From: a virus
Direction: 5' to 3' (one strand)
Virus record (IMG/VR): IMGVR_UViG_3300028708_000002
Location: 1-56,419 of that record
Length of the DNA: 56,419 nucleotides
Shown: positions 7,032 through 14,355 of the stretch, in pieces
Position numbering within the stretch: the first letter of the stretch is position 1
Layout of the letters: each line of letters opens with the position of its first letter
Position numbers and translations under genes: made by a program
The notes under the pieces: generated by a model
Seen by the model: the letters and a program-made list of their open reading frames with translations, nothing else
Database searches by the model: none
What the model was told of the DNA's origin: nothing

Positions 7032-7974
7032 TCCATCTCCTGTCGGATTCCGTTCCGGCGAACCGGAACCGTGCGGCCTTGGGAAGGGTTACGTTGCAGC
7101 GCCCAGCGATCACACCTGTGTTGCGGAGCGCCTGCCGTGCGCCGTCCTCGCTCAGGCCCGCCCGCAGCGCGCGCTCCCAGATCCCTTCCGTGACAACAGC
7201 TCCGTCGTCATCGAGCACGTTCGTGTCGCTGAGGGGCGGGTAGTCGGGCACGTCGTACTCCCACGAGGACAGTTGCTGAGCGATACTGTTGGTACCGCGA
7301 CCAGCCGCGTGAAGCAGCGCTCTCATCTCGCTCTGGCCGGGCAGGAGGGTATGGACGTCGGAGGTCGCCACGAGCGGAATCCCCAGCTGTCGATGCATTG
7401 ACTCATAGATCGTGTTGATCTCAATCGAGCGCTGAAGCTCCGGGAAGATCTGACACTCCAGATAGAACCGGTCGCCGAGGAGGGCCTGGAAGCGCTCGGC
7501 TAGCTCCAGGGCCTTGAACACACTCGCCTGCTCCACAGGGATCATCTTTCCGCCGAGGAGAGTACAGGCGAGGAGCGAGTCAGAGCATCCTGATAGGACG
7601 ATCAGGCCCTCGTGGTGATCCCGCAGCATCGGCCCGAGGACGGTGGGCCACTTGTGGAAGCCCTCGGCCCACGACCGGGTGCACAGCCGCATCAGGTTGG
7701 CGTAGCCGTCCTGGTTCATCGCCAGCAGGGTAAGATGGCACTTCCGGTCGCTCTTGGGCTCCAGCGCGGTGTACGCCTCCAGCCCGAAGATGGGCTTGAT
7801 GCCTGCCTTCAGCGCAGCCTTCTCCAGGCCTACATGGGAGGAGACATTGCCGTGCTCAGTGAGCGCAAGCGCCGTCATACCTAGCTCGACGGCACGAGCG
7901 ACGTGCTGCGCCGGAGTCCCATAGGCGTCCATGTAGGAGAAGGTCGAGTGGTGATGAAGGCTCACGTACTTCAA
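7024..7974 (-). CDS. dnaE: DNA polymerase III alpha, PHP domain (split gene)
   Basis: The 316-residue product is the N-terminal PHP part of a C-family polymerase. It shows LHHHSTFSYMDAYGTP at the start, TEHGNVSSHVGLEKAALKAG, KPIFGLEAYT, HLTLLAMN, VLSGCSDS and VATSDVHTL. These hold His, Glu, Cys and Asp positions typical of a metal-loaded, potentially exonucleolytic PHP. I chose TTG at 7972-7974 because the upstream small gene stops in TTGA and the conserved sequence begins four codons later. The protein ends ITAGRCNVTLPKAARF-like (VIAGRCNVTLPKAARF), exactly where the polymerase core protein takes over. It may proofread in trans, which is inference. Confidence 0.9.
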   Translation of the reverse strand: MKYVSLHHHSTFSYMDAYGTPAQHVARAVELGMTALALTEHGNVSSHVGLEKAALKAGIKPIFGLEAYTALEPKSDRKCHLTLLAMNQDGYANLMRLCTRSWAEGFHKWPTVLGPMLRDHHEGLIVLSGCSDSLLACTLLGGKMIPVEQASVFKALELAERFQALLGDRFYLECQIFPELQRSIEINTIYESMHRQLGIPLVATSDVHTLLPGQSEMRALLHAAGRGTNSIAQQLSSWEYDVPDYPPLSDTNVLDDDGAVVTEGIWERALRAGLSEDGARQALRNTGVIAGRCNVTLPKAARFRFAGTESDRRWNE

Positions 7975-8078
7975 CGCCGGTGCCCCCGCTGCTGGCAGTG
8001 GTACATCTGTGACAGGCGACCGATCACATACCCGACGATCACCCCTGCGAAAGCAGCGGTGAGGATTGCGTAGCCCAT
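7971..8078 (-). CDS. Tiny single-pass membrane protein, 35 aa
   Basis: The ATG at 8076-8078 follows AGGGAGGATCTA, and the TGA overlaps the TTG start of the PHP gene. The hydrophobic YAILTAAFAGVIVGYVIG spans residues 3-20, followed by a His/Arg/Cys-rich tail. The stop-start overlap on both sides supports translation. Function unknown. Confidence 0.55.
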   Translation of the reverse strand: MGYAILTAAFAGVIVGYVIGRLSQMYHCQQRGHRR

Positions 8079-8257
8079 TAGATCCTCCCTCGCATATGGT
8101 CCTCAAGGTGCTTCGCCATCTCGGCGGAGCCCTCCTCGGTCGTGTCCGTCTCCTTCGGACACCGGGCGCACCGGAAGGTACGGCCCCAGTTAGCCATCAG
8201 GACGTTGCGGGCGAAGCTCTCCGGCGTCAACGGTTGCGGTTGCGGGTCCTCGCTCAT
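8078..8257 (-). CDS. Small C2H2-type zinc-finger-like protein, 59 aa
   Basis: AGGAG precedes the ATG at 8255-8257, and the TAA overlaps the next ATG by one base. FRCARCPKE followed by AKHLEDHMRG gives a C-x2-C ... H-x3-H pattern that could hold one zinc. It may bind nucleic acid, but no target can be named. Confidence 0.65.
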   Translation of the reverse strand: MSEDPQPQPLTPESFARNVLMANWGRTFRCARCPKETDTTEEGSAEMAKHLEDHMRGRI

Positions 8258-8469
8258 CAGTCTCCTCCCCAGTCGGGATCGTATGCCTCGCGGTAGGCTG
8301 CGCCTAGCTCATCGGCGTCGTCTTGTTTCCGGCCCCACTTCTGATGGAATATGATCTCGCATTCGCAGGGCACACCCTCCCTCTTCCCCTTGGGGACACG
8401 CCACTGCGGGCACTCCATGTAGTGCTGCTTCTCCATCCTCCTCCGCTTGTGGTCGTCTGTTTGGCTCAT
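8257..8469 (-). CDS. Hypothetical basic protein, 70 aa
   Basis: The start MSQTDDHKRRRMEKQ is at 8467-8469, inside the end of the upstream zinc gene, and the stop overlaps the next start. Cysteines in MECPQWRV and VPCECEIIFHQKW could bind a metal. No family is recognised. Confidence 0.65.
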   Translation of the reverse strand: MSQTDDHKRRRMEKQHYMECPQWRVPKGKREGVPCECEIIFHQKWGRKQDDADELGAAYREAYDPDWGGD

Positions 8470-8666
8470 CGCAGACCTGCCTGGGACTGGAGCCGCTTGA
8501 TGTCCTCCATGCGCGCGAACTGGCATCGCCGACAGCGGAGGTCGAGATACGGGCGCTTGCTCCGGCCCCGGACACGGCGTGGGAAGTCCGTGCCCGGCCG
8601 CAGCTGACCGCAGCCGTTACAGGACGCAGCGAGGAGCGTTCTCTCACCCGCCCGCAGCGGCCACAC
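8466..8666 (-). CDS. Small zinc-ribbon protein, 66 aa
   Basis: The GTG at 8664-8666 has GGAGG seven bases upstream. CNGCGQLRPGTDFP and, about 20 residues later, LRCRRCQFA form a four-cysteine treble-clef or zinc-ribbon pattern, as in small phage proteins related to HNH or endonuclease VII zinc folds. The catalytic His residues of HNH nucleases are not seen, so nuclease activity is unlikely. Confidence 0.65.
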   Translation of the reverse strand: MWPLRAGERTLLAASCNGCGQLRPGTDFPRRVRGRSKRPYLDLRCRRCQFARMEDIKRLQSQAGLR

Positions 8667-8937
8667 GGTGAGCCTCCAGTCGCGCGCAACAGGCCGTGAT
8701 GGCGGTGGCGTACATGGTCACTGCTGACATGTGGAAGTCAACAGCCTTGTAGGCGTCGCCCCGGTCCTGATCATCCCGCCGCGCGATCCGGAGCGCTACG
8801 GCATCGCCGTGCGCCTTGTGCTTCAGCCGCATGTCCGCGTGATCCCACTCGGCTGAAGCCCTCTCAAACTCGTGAAGATGGTGGACCAGCCTTTCGGTCA
8901 TGTACTCCACGTCATACTTGTTCGGGTCAGCGTTCAC
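8644..8937 (-). CDS. Hypothetical helical protein, 97 aa
   Basis: Starts MNADPNKYDVEYMTERLVHHL and is predicted mostly helical and rich in charged residues and His. It overlaps both the UDG gene (11 bases) and the zinc-ribbon gene (23 bases). No motif is recognised. Confidence 0.7.
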   Translation of the reverse strand: MNADPNKYDVEYMTERLVHHLHEFERASAEWDHADMRLKHKAHGDAVALRIARRDDQDRGDAYKAVDFHMSAVTMYATAITACCARLEAHRVAAAGG

Positions 8938-9526
8938 GGATCCACTCTCCTAGTCGCTCCCAGTGCTCCTCGATGACCGGCCGCAGCCTCTTCTCATACA
9001 GCCCCTTCGCCGGATGGTACATCGGCCAGAAGACGAAGGGTGTCCGGTACATTGCTTGGCCTACCACCTGCCCCATCGGACCAAGCTCCGCCGCGAGGGC
9101 ATTCTTGGCAGTCGCGCCGAGGAGGACGATGGTGTAGGGACCTCCCACCGCCCTCCACTCGCGCCGGAGGTAGTCGCGGGACGCCACTACCTCGGCAAGG
9201 GTCGGAGTCCGGTTGCCCGGAGGCCGGTACTTCACGACGTTGGTAAGCCAGGCGTTGGCGTCCCGCCGTATGCCATCCTGGCCGATCGTCTCGGTGACGC
9301 TGATACCGGCGACGCCCATCAGCTGATCGAGGACCCGCCCGGACGCGCCACAGAACGGCCTGCCCTTGGTATTCTCGGTCGCTCCCGGCGCTTCCCCCAC
9401 AAGGAGGTAAGTTGCCGATTGCGAACCGATCCCAGGGACTAGACGGATATGCGCAGTCCGCAAGTGCTCAAACAGTGGGTCCTCGCGGATGTCCTCATAG
9501 ATGTCAGCCACGCTCTCCGATGGCAT
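8927..9526 (-). CDS. Uracil-DNA glycosylase superfamily protein (family 4/5-like)
   Basis: The 199-residue protein shows LLVGEAPGATENTKGRPFCGASGRVLD at about residues 41-67, the family 4/5 active-site block. The second motif is MYHPAKGLYEKRL near the C-terminus. This family removes uracil from DNA. Most family 4 enzymes hold a 4Fe-4S cluster through four Cys, but here only one Cys (C59) is present, so the cluster must be absent. I start at ATG 9524-9526 behind GAAGGGAACATCG. The gene overlaps the upstream gene by 23 bases. It could act in repair or in handling dU next to ThyX. Confidence 0.85.
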   Translation of the reverse strand: MPSESVADIYEDIREDPLFEHLRTAHIRLVPGIGSQSATYLLVGEAPGATENTKGRPFCGASGRVLDQLMGVAGISVTETIGQDGIRRDANAWLTNVVKYRPPGNRTPTLAEVVASRDYLRREWRAVGGPYTIVLLGATAKNALAAELGPMGQVVGQAMYRTPFVFWPMYHPAKGLYEKRLRPVIEEHWERLGEWIRER

Positions 9527-9902
9527 CGATGTTCCCTTCGCGCGGCACACCGTTGTCGATCATCTCGACAGCGAGGAGGCAGTGCCCGATGAGGTCCATC
9601 AGGATCTCGCGTTGGCCCTCTCGCGGGAGGTCAGCACCCTCCCACATCGCGCGCCGGAGCGGCCCGATCTTCCGCCAGATGTCTGCGAACTGCCCCATCG
9701 GTCCGAGCACGTGGTGGTTCCATCGTCCGTACTGCCGTGCGCCGAGGATGACGTTGTCGGCGACTTCGGCCAGGAGCTTGCTCAGGATGTACATATGCGC
9801 CGGGCCCACACTAGGGTCAGGGACCGGGCTGATTGGCGCTCCCTGTGGGCCTAGGGTGTGCTGCAGGCGCAACTCTGCAGTCACGTCGGCTGGGATGTTC
9901 AC
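9504..9902 (-). CDS. DUF1599-like (nucleotide-modification-associated) protein, 132 aa
   Basis: I chose GTG at 9900-9902 behind GAGGAGG because the longer frame runs into another gene. The C-terminal half shows a pattern of aromatic, RK and D residues (VILGARQYGRWNHHVLG, FADIWRKIGPL, ILMDLIGHCLLAVEMID) resembling the DUF1599 fold found with nucleotide enzymes. The match is by eye and modest. The gene sits between UDG and SDR/HAD genes, which agrees with a nucleotide role. Confidence 0.55.
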   Translation of the reverse strand: MNIPADVTAELRLQHTLGPQGAPISPVPDPSVGPAHMYILSKLLAEVADNVILGARQYGRWNHHVLGPMGQFADIWRKIGPLRRAMWEGADLPREGQREILMDLIGHCLLAVEMIDNGVPREGNIDAIGERG

Positions 9903-9960
9903 GGGGTCCTCCTCGGTCTCGCCAGGAGACTCAATTGGACCTCCGGAGGAGGGCTTGCCG

Positions 9961-10146
9961 CTAGCGTTGTCCACGGCGCAAGCCCTTCCAGCGACGCGAC
10001 CCGTTCCGGTACCGGTAGCTCCGCGTCCGCTCTGCGGAGCCGCGCGGCCTCGGGTCCTCATGCGTCCCGCACGGGCAGTTCTGACCTGGGATCGGGTTGG
10101 GGTTGAGCAGTCGATAGACCAGGTGCTGTCTAGCGTTGAGCATCAT
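9961..10146 (-). CDS. Hypothetical Arg-rich protein, 61 aa
   Basis: Starts MMLNARQHLVYRLLNPN and overlaps the SDR stop by 4 bases. CPCGTH in the middle and a very basic tail (RSYRYRNGSRRWKGLRRG) suggest nucleic-acid contact. No family is recognised. Confidence 0.6.
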   Translation of the reverse strand: MMLNARQHLVYRLLNPNPIPGQNCPCGTHEDPRPRGSAERTRSYRYRNGSRRWKGLRRGQR

Positions 10147-10892
10147 CTTCCTCCGTTCACGGGGATCACAGCGCCGGTCTGCGCCTGCGGCCCGAGGAGC
10201 GTGGACACCACAACCTCGGCGACCTCGACAGGATGGACCATCCGCCCGAGGGTGTTGCTAGCTAGCTCACGGTCCTCGGCCTCCTCAGCGCTCCAACCGC
10301 GTAACTCGGTCACGCGCTTGTCGACGTACTCCGTCATTGAGGTGTCGGAGACCTTGCCCGGTGCGACAGCGTTCACCTTCCAACCGCGCGGAGCTAGCTC
10401 GCGCGCCGCGACCTTGACTGCCATCTCCAGCGCGGCCTTGCTGGCGCAGTAGTTGAGAGAGGTCCGCATCGGTCGCCAGGCCGCGTCGCTCGTGATCGCA
10501 ACGATGGATCGTGGGACCTCGTGTGTTTCGTTCAGCGCCAGCAACCCCTGCATGACGTTGATGAAGCCGTAGACATTGATGTCCATGATCCGCTTGAAGT
10601 CCATGTAGGAGGCGTCGCCTATCCAGTCGAGTGCCGTCACCCCAGCTGAGTACACGACGTAGCGCGGGTTGGCATCCGCGATCACCTCCCAGACCGGACG
10701 CCGGACGCGGACATCAGCGTCAATCTTGTCGACTCCTGTTGCCCGCAGACCGACCATCCGGAGCCGGTCGACACAGGCCGCGCCGATGCCAGAGCGCCCA
10801 CCGAACACTAGGGCCGTTGGCGTCCCAGTGTCACCCCCGAAGCCACCTGCACTGCCCTCCACGATCTCAGGCCGTGTCGGATGTGGTCCCAT
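10143..10892 (-). CDS. Short-chain dehydrogenase/reductase (SDR)
   Basis: A complete 249-residue SDR. The cofactor loop is FGGRSGIG (about residues 30-37), followed by VVYSAGVTAL, MDINVYGFINVM, the active-site Ser region AITSDAAW, NYCASKAALE with the YxxxK pair, and VAPGKVSDTSM. SDRs use NAD(P)H on alcohols or ketones; the substrate here is unknown. ATG at 10890-10892 follows GGAGGACGC, which supports an 85-base overlap with the upstream HAD gene. SDR genes are rare in phages, so this is an acquired metabolic gene, perhaps for a sugar or nucleotide derivative. Confidence 0.85.
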   Translation of the reverse strand: MGPHPTRPEIVEGSAGGFGGDTGTPTALVFGGRSGIGAACVDRLRMVGLRATGVDKIDADVRVRRPVWEVIADANPRYVVYSAGVTALDWIGDASYMDFKRIMDINVYGFINVMQGLLALNETHEVPRSIVAITSDAAWRPMRTSLNYCASKAALEMAVKVAARELAPRGWKVNAVAPGKVSDTSMTEYVDKRVTELRGWSAEEAEDRELASNTLGRMVHPVEVAEVVVSTLLGPQAQTGAVIPVNGGR

Positions 10893-11521
10893 GCGTCCTC
10901 CAGTGTTAGCGCGCGGCGTAGTGGGGTGACGTGTTGGTTGTACGGCTGGTCCCGGAGGATGATGGCAGGGCCAGGCTTGAGCGGGATCGGCTCGCCAGTC
11001 TCCTCGATGTAACCTGTCCAGGTCGGGAACAGCCGATTGGCTTCATAGTACATCTCAGGAAGGTCATCCAGGATCGCCGCGACCCGCCCACCGGCCTGTC
11101 GCTTGAGCTCCTTGTACTTGTCCTCGCCAAACAGCACCGCGTCGTACTTGATGTTGTTACGCCGCAGCCACTCCCGCGTGTCTGGGTCGATGTTGTCCAG
11201 CCGGAGGTAGGGGCGGGTGGTGCAGATCCAGACCTCCGCCCCGGCGTGCCGGACGCTTGTGGTTAGCTCGCTCGCGTACGGGTACGCTGGCATCCAGCGC
11301 TTGAAGCCTCCCTGCCGGAACGCGAGCTTGGCTGCCCGGTAGTTGGCGAGCGACACGCCCATGAACCGGTGCAGCCGCTCACCGGGGTTGATCGTCTGGG
11401 CGTCCGGCATCGGCTTGTCCAGGTACTGCTCGGCGAACCAGAGGAAGTGCCGGTGGTAGTCGCCTAGCGTCCCGTCCACATCGAGCGCAACCACCGGCTT
11501 GCCCTCTCCGTTACCCCGCAT
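10808..11521 (-). CDS. HAD-superfamily phosphatase, probable 5'-deoxynucleotidase
   Basis: The nucleophile motif ALDVDGTLGDY has D14 and D16. Motif II is ICTTRPYL, a conserved Lys lies in the DKYKELKRQ region, and the acidic motif is AILDDLPEMYYEA. Length (237) and motif order fit the NT5C-like 5'-nucleotidases that dephosphorylate dNMPs. Next to ThyX, UDG and MazG-like genes it probably helps shape the nucleotide pool. The last 40 residues extend beyond the usual fold and overlap the SDR gene. Confidence 0.75.
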   Translation of the reverse strand: MRGNGEGKPVVALDVDGTLGDYHRHFLWFAEQYLDKPMPDAQTINPGERLHRFMGVSLANYRAAKLAFRQGGFKRWMPAYPYASELTTSVRHAGAEVWICTTRPYLRLDNIDPDTREWLRRNNIKYDAVLFGEDKYKELKRQAGGRVAAILDDLPEMYYEANRLFPTWTGYIEETGEPIPLKPGPAIILRDQPYNQHVTPLRRALTLEDAWDHIRHGLRSWRAVQVASGVTLGRQRP

Positions 11522-11657
11522 CGCGCACGCGGTCCCAGGAGTCCTCGGCGCGCTGGAAGCAGTCGCCGCACTCCCAGTGCATCACATCAGCCGTTATGCC
11601 GCCACATACCTCGCAGCGACCTCGGCTGCCGTGTGCGCCAGGACTCCCTTGGTCCAC
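11511..11657 (-). CDS. Small double-CxxC zinc-ribbon protein, 48 aa
   Basis: CEVCGGITADVMHWECGDC holds two C-x2-C pairs 13 residues apart, a typical small zinc ribbon. The GTG at 11655-11657 is the first plausible start upstream of the cysteines, but its ribosome site is weak. A later GTG-ATG would lose the first pair. The gene overlaps the end of the FAD-protein gene. Confidence 0.5.
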   Translation of the reverse strand: MDQGSPGAHGSRGRCEVCGGITADVMHWECGDCFQRAEDSWDRVRDAG

Positions 11658-12400
11658 GTCCCGTATCGCCCTACCCGGACGACGCTGGGGAAGCACACAC
11701 ACGTTGACTTGACTGGCTTCGTCACCAGCGCGACGTTGTTCAGGGGCGGCTTGGTCGCCATGGGCCACTCGCAAGTCTTGTACCCCTGAATGTTGCTGGC
11801 TCTGTACCATGATGGGTTCCCTTCTCCGTTGCATACCACGGTGTTCATCGGGACCTGAACCGGGCAGGTCACGCCGCGCTCCGGCGCATCGCCCACGGCC
11901 CAGACCGACTGCGATTGGAACTGGTGCGCCGCCCGGTCGATGCACAGATTCATTGCCGGGATCGAGGAGACGATCAGTGATCCAGTCTCCGTCAGGTGCT
12001 TGACCGCGATGTCATCGATGTGGCGTCGCTCCACGAGAGCCCCGTACCGGCTCCAGGCGTCATAGTACGCGCGCCGGATATCCCACGCCGGATGCGTCCC
12101 CACAAGGCTCTCCGGTGAGACCTCGATGTCTTCCCTCGGCCTCCCGTACACCTTGTCCTTGTAGGAGATCGCGGAGCCCTTCAGCTGGTAGTCGATCGTG
12201 AACGGATCGTCATCTCCATCCAGGCCAAGGATCGGAGCGTGGAGGTACTGCGCGCCAAACATCTCCGAGCGCCGGGCCTCCTTGCTGAATATGGAGACGC
12301 TCCAGCCGTGCCGGATGAACTCGTGCGCGGCGAACAGTCCGGCCGGGCCGCACCCGAGGACAACAGCCGTCGTGATCTTCTTGTGTCGGAATAGCTTCAC
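11594..12400 (-). CDS. FAD/NAD(P)-binding oxidoreductase-like protein
   Basis: AVVLGCGPAGLFAAHEF (GxGxxG, about residues 12-28) and VSIFSK make the dinucleotide-binding Rossmann start. A second cofactor-associated block near SVWAVGDAPERG contains the GD pattern of FAD enzymes. The protein has 268 residues, short for a full two-domain FAD oxidoreductase. Several Cys follow (VTCPVQV, YKTCEWPM, STCVCFP). The GTG start overlaps the stop of a tiny membrane ORF. Substrate unknown; location beside SDR and ThyX suggests a small-molecule or nucleotide modification role. Confidence 0.7.
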   Translation of the reverse strand: MKLFRHKKITTAVVLGCGPAGLFAAHEFIRHGWSVSIFSKEARRSEMFGAQYLHAPILGLDGDDDPFTIDYQLKGSAISYKDKVYGRPREDIEVSPESLVGTHPAWDIRRAYYDAWSRYGALVERRHIDDIAVKHLTETGSLIVSSIPAMNLCIDRAAHQFQSQSVWAVGDAPERGVTCPVQVPMNTVVCNGEGNPSWYRASNIQGYKTCEWPMATKPPLNNVALVTKPVKSTCVCFPSVVRVGRYGTWTKGVLAHTAAEVAARYVAA

Positions 12401-12465
12401 AGCGCCTCCAGCGCGAATCTCAGAAGTACCAGGCCAACTACCGCGATGATCATGCCCCAGGCCAT
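12397..12465 (-). CDS. Possible 22-aa membrane peptide
   Basis: ATG at 12463-12465 gives MAWGMIIAVVGLVLLRFALEAL, almost entirely one membrane helix, ending in GTGA that overlaps the next start. The next gene's GGAGG lies inside it. The overlap suggests coupling, but the peptide is very short and its own ribosome site is weak. Confidence 0.35.
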   Translation of the reverse strand: MAWGMIIAVVGLVLLRFALEAL

Positions 12466-12469
12466 GAAG

Positions 12470-12688
12470 TCATTGAAGGTGATCGTGCTCCTGTCCTTCG
12501 CTCCATCGCTCCCAGTCGTGGAGTATGCCGTGATAGATCCGCCAGGTGGTGGGGTTGTTGAGACGGCGCGGCTCCGACTCCCGCCCCGGCAGCGGACGGA
12601 AGTCCATCGCCAGGTCCTCGCTGTGGCGCGCCTGGAGATGCTTAATGAACGTCTCATCGTCCATGTCCTCTGTGTGCGGGACTCTCAT
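12470..12688 (-). CDS. Hypothetical His-rich protein, 72 aa
   Basis: Starts MRVPHTEDMDDETFIKHLQARH at 12686-12688, overlapping the BldC-like gene stop (ATGA). It is acidic to neutral, helical, and has several His (HLQARHSEDL, RIYHGILHDWERW). No family is recognised. Confidence 0.65.
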   Translation of the reverse strand: MRVPHTEDMDDETFIKHLQARHSEDLAMDFRPLPGRESEPRRLNNPTTWRIYHGILHDWERWSEGQEHDHLQ

Positions 12689-12906
12689 CCCTTGTTCAGG
12701 CCTGCCATGTATGCCCGGAACACAACGTCTGCCCGGAACCTGTGGTGCCCGCCCGGCGTGTTCACGACAGAAAGCCTTCCAGCTTGCCCCCACCGCGTGA
12801 CTGTCTTCGGGTCAACACGGAACAGATCAGCCACCTCGCCCGGCTTGATGAGCGCACCGGGATCGTTGACAGCCAACTCTTCCAGTCGAGCTATGGTCAT
12901 GCTCAT
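12685..12906 (-). CDS. BldC-like MerR-type DNA-binding protein
   Basis: The 73-residue protein contains KPGEVADLFRVDPKTVTRWG and RLSVVNTPGGHHRF. This is the winged helix-turn-helix of the small MerR-like BldC family, with the PGGHxRF wing. BldC binds direct repeats and controls development in Streptomyces. A phage copy could control phage or host promoters, or act as a small excisionase-like factor, although no integrase is present. It is strong evidence for an actinobacterial host. Confidence 0.85.
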   Translation of the reverse strand: MSMTIARLEELAVNDPGALIKPGEVADLFRVDPKTVTRWGQAGRLSVVNTPGGHHRFRADVVFRAYMAGLNKG

Positions 12907-12983
12907 ATCTATCCTCCCTCCTGCCGAGAGGGGCGGGACAAGCGCCGTCCCAACGCCTGCCCCGCCCCGGAGTCAGCTGCGGC

Positions 12984-13517
12984 CTAGAACGGGTCCGGCC
13001 CGTCCTCGGCGCTCTCCGCAGCGTCCTCCTCGGCGTCCTCGGCGTCATCCAGCGGCAGGTACCCACCGCCGTTCAGCCGGAGACGCTTGCCATAATCGGG
13101 GTCATTCTCCTGCTTGACCGCGATGTAGACCTCCAGCCCCTCCTCGATCGTCTGCTTGCCGATCTTGGTCAGGTATCCATCCTCATCAGTCACGGTGTTG
13201 TTGATGATGTCCTTGGCCGAGACACCAAGCGCCGCGCAGATAGCCTTGGCGCGGAACGCCGAGGACGCGGTCATGGGCATCTCATCGAACACCGGGCAGC
13301 CGTCGTACTTCTTGTGCTCCTTCTTCCAGGAGCCGTCCAGGATCCAGACCCACTTGATCTTCGGGTTGCCCTGCGTGGACTTGCCCTGCAAGGCGTGCCG
13401 GAGCGTGAACCGGTACACCCCTGGTGTCGGGATGTCACCGGAGTACGGCGTGAAGCCGCTCTCTGCGCTGTCGATGTCCTCAACGGAGATGTCTCCGCCC
13501 CACTTGACCTTAGGCAC
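12984..13517 (-). CDS. Probable single-stranded-DNA-binding protein with SSB-like tail
   Basis: The 177-residue protein has a beta-rich core (PTPGVYRFTLRHALQG, KIKWVWILDGSWKK, LEVYIAVKQENDPDYG). A strongly acidic tail ends in EDGPDPF, close to the SSB C-terminal tip (acidic then PF) that recruits partner proteins. It sits directly upstream in sequence of the Sak4-like ATPase, with an 8-base overlap, and near the RecB-like nuclease. The fold assignment is inferred from tail, length and context. Confidence 0.65.
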   Translation of the reverse strand: MPKVKWGGDISVEDIDSAESGFTPYSGDIPTPGVYRFTLRHALQGKSTQGNPKIKWVWILDGSWKKEHKKYDGCPVFDEMPMTASSAFRAKAICAALGVSAKDIINNTVTDEDGYLTKIGKQTIEEGLEVYIAVKQENDPDYGKRLRLNGGGYLPLDDAEDAEEDAAESAEDGPDPF

Positions 13518-14352
13518 GTGCCCTCCTCCTTGTTGCCTTAACGGGGACCGGCGCTGCTGGTTGCTCCTCGCCAGCGTCGATCGTCTGAAGCACCTCGGTC
13601 ATGTTCGTATCGTCCATCCACCGAGGTAGCATGTTGAACTGGTCCTTGGCGAAATACTTGACGTCCGTCTTCGGGTCGCGCGTCTCCCGCCAAAGGAGCC
13701 TACGGACCTCCTCTGGGGGCTTGCCCTCGGCCTTTCGCATCCTGATGTCGAGGTACCCGACGCAGTGCATGAGACCGCAGATATAGTTGGAAACCTCGCC
13801 ACCCTTGCCCTGAATCCCAGGTAGCACAAGCAGTTCACCGTCGGTGTCCTCGGTCCGCATGGTGTGGGCCGTGATGAGGACGTTACACGGGAGGTCGATC
13901 AGCCGCGCAACCCATCCCTTCATGAAGTTCTGGGTGTTGAAGTAGTCCGGCTTGTCGGGGAGGTTGCGGTGCGCGCGCTTCATCGGGTTGGCATCGAACG
14001 CCTCTGCCGCGTACCCGAGGAGGAACTTGTTGCCCATCGTGGAAGCGCCGTCCACCACCAGCCAGTCGAACTCCTTGGCCGCGCCGTCCTCCAGCCACGC
14101 GACTCCGGCGAGAGCCGATGCGGTGTCTGGGATGAGCCGCCCCTTGCCCTTCCCGCCCAGCCGGATCGCCGAGATGTACCCAGGCTCTCCCGCAAACCAG
14201 AAGTTCTTGCCCGGTAGCGATCCGGCGAGGACCGTCTTGCCCACGCCGGAGTCGCCGTACACCAGAATGTTCTTGTACTCCGAGGAGCCCTCCAGCTCAA
14301 AGATGGCAGCCTCAAAGTCGGCGCTGCTCATCCCCTTCTTTTCGGTTGCCAT
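13510..14352 (-). CDS. Sak4-like RecA-fold recombination ATPase
   Basis: Walker A is GDSGVGKT at residues 33-40, and Walker B is FDWLVVDGAS. The sequence LPCNVLITAHTMR follows, as in the AAA_24/Sak4 group of phage single-strand annealing and recombination ATPases. Length 280 fits. It overlaps the SSB-like gene and is close to the PD-(D/E)XK nuclease, a normal setting for Sak4. It probably loads on SSB-coated DNA to promote annealing. Confidence 0.8.
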   Translation of the reverse strand: MATEKKGMSSADFEAAIFELEGSSEYKNILVYGDSGVGKTVLAGSLPGKNFWFAGEPGYISAIRLGGKGKGRLIPDTASALAGVAWLEDGAAKEFDWLVVDGASTMGNKFLLGYAAEAFDANPMKRAHRNLPDKPDYFNTQNFMKGWVARLIDLPCNVLITAHTMRTEDTDGELLVLPGIQGKGGEVSNYICGLMHCVGYLDIRMRKAEGKPPEEVRRLLWRETRDPKTDVKYFAKDQFNMLPRWMDDTNMTEVLQTIDAGEEQPAAPVPVKATRRRARA

Positions 14353-14355
14353 CCC

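Noticed and set aside
4107-7974. Split intein between the dnaE halves
   Set aside because: No Cys/Ser/Thr plus HN splice junctions are seen at the ends; both halves begin and end with ordinary linker sequence.
11800-11830. GAAGGGAACCCATCATG inside the FAD gene
   Set aside because: It resembles the start signal, but it lies in an intact coding frame and no gene begins there.
12685-12906. Excisionase of an integrated prophage
   Set aside because: The fold would allow it, but there is no integrase, attachment core or immunity repressor in the whole circle.
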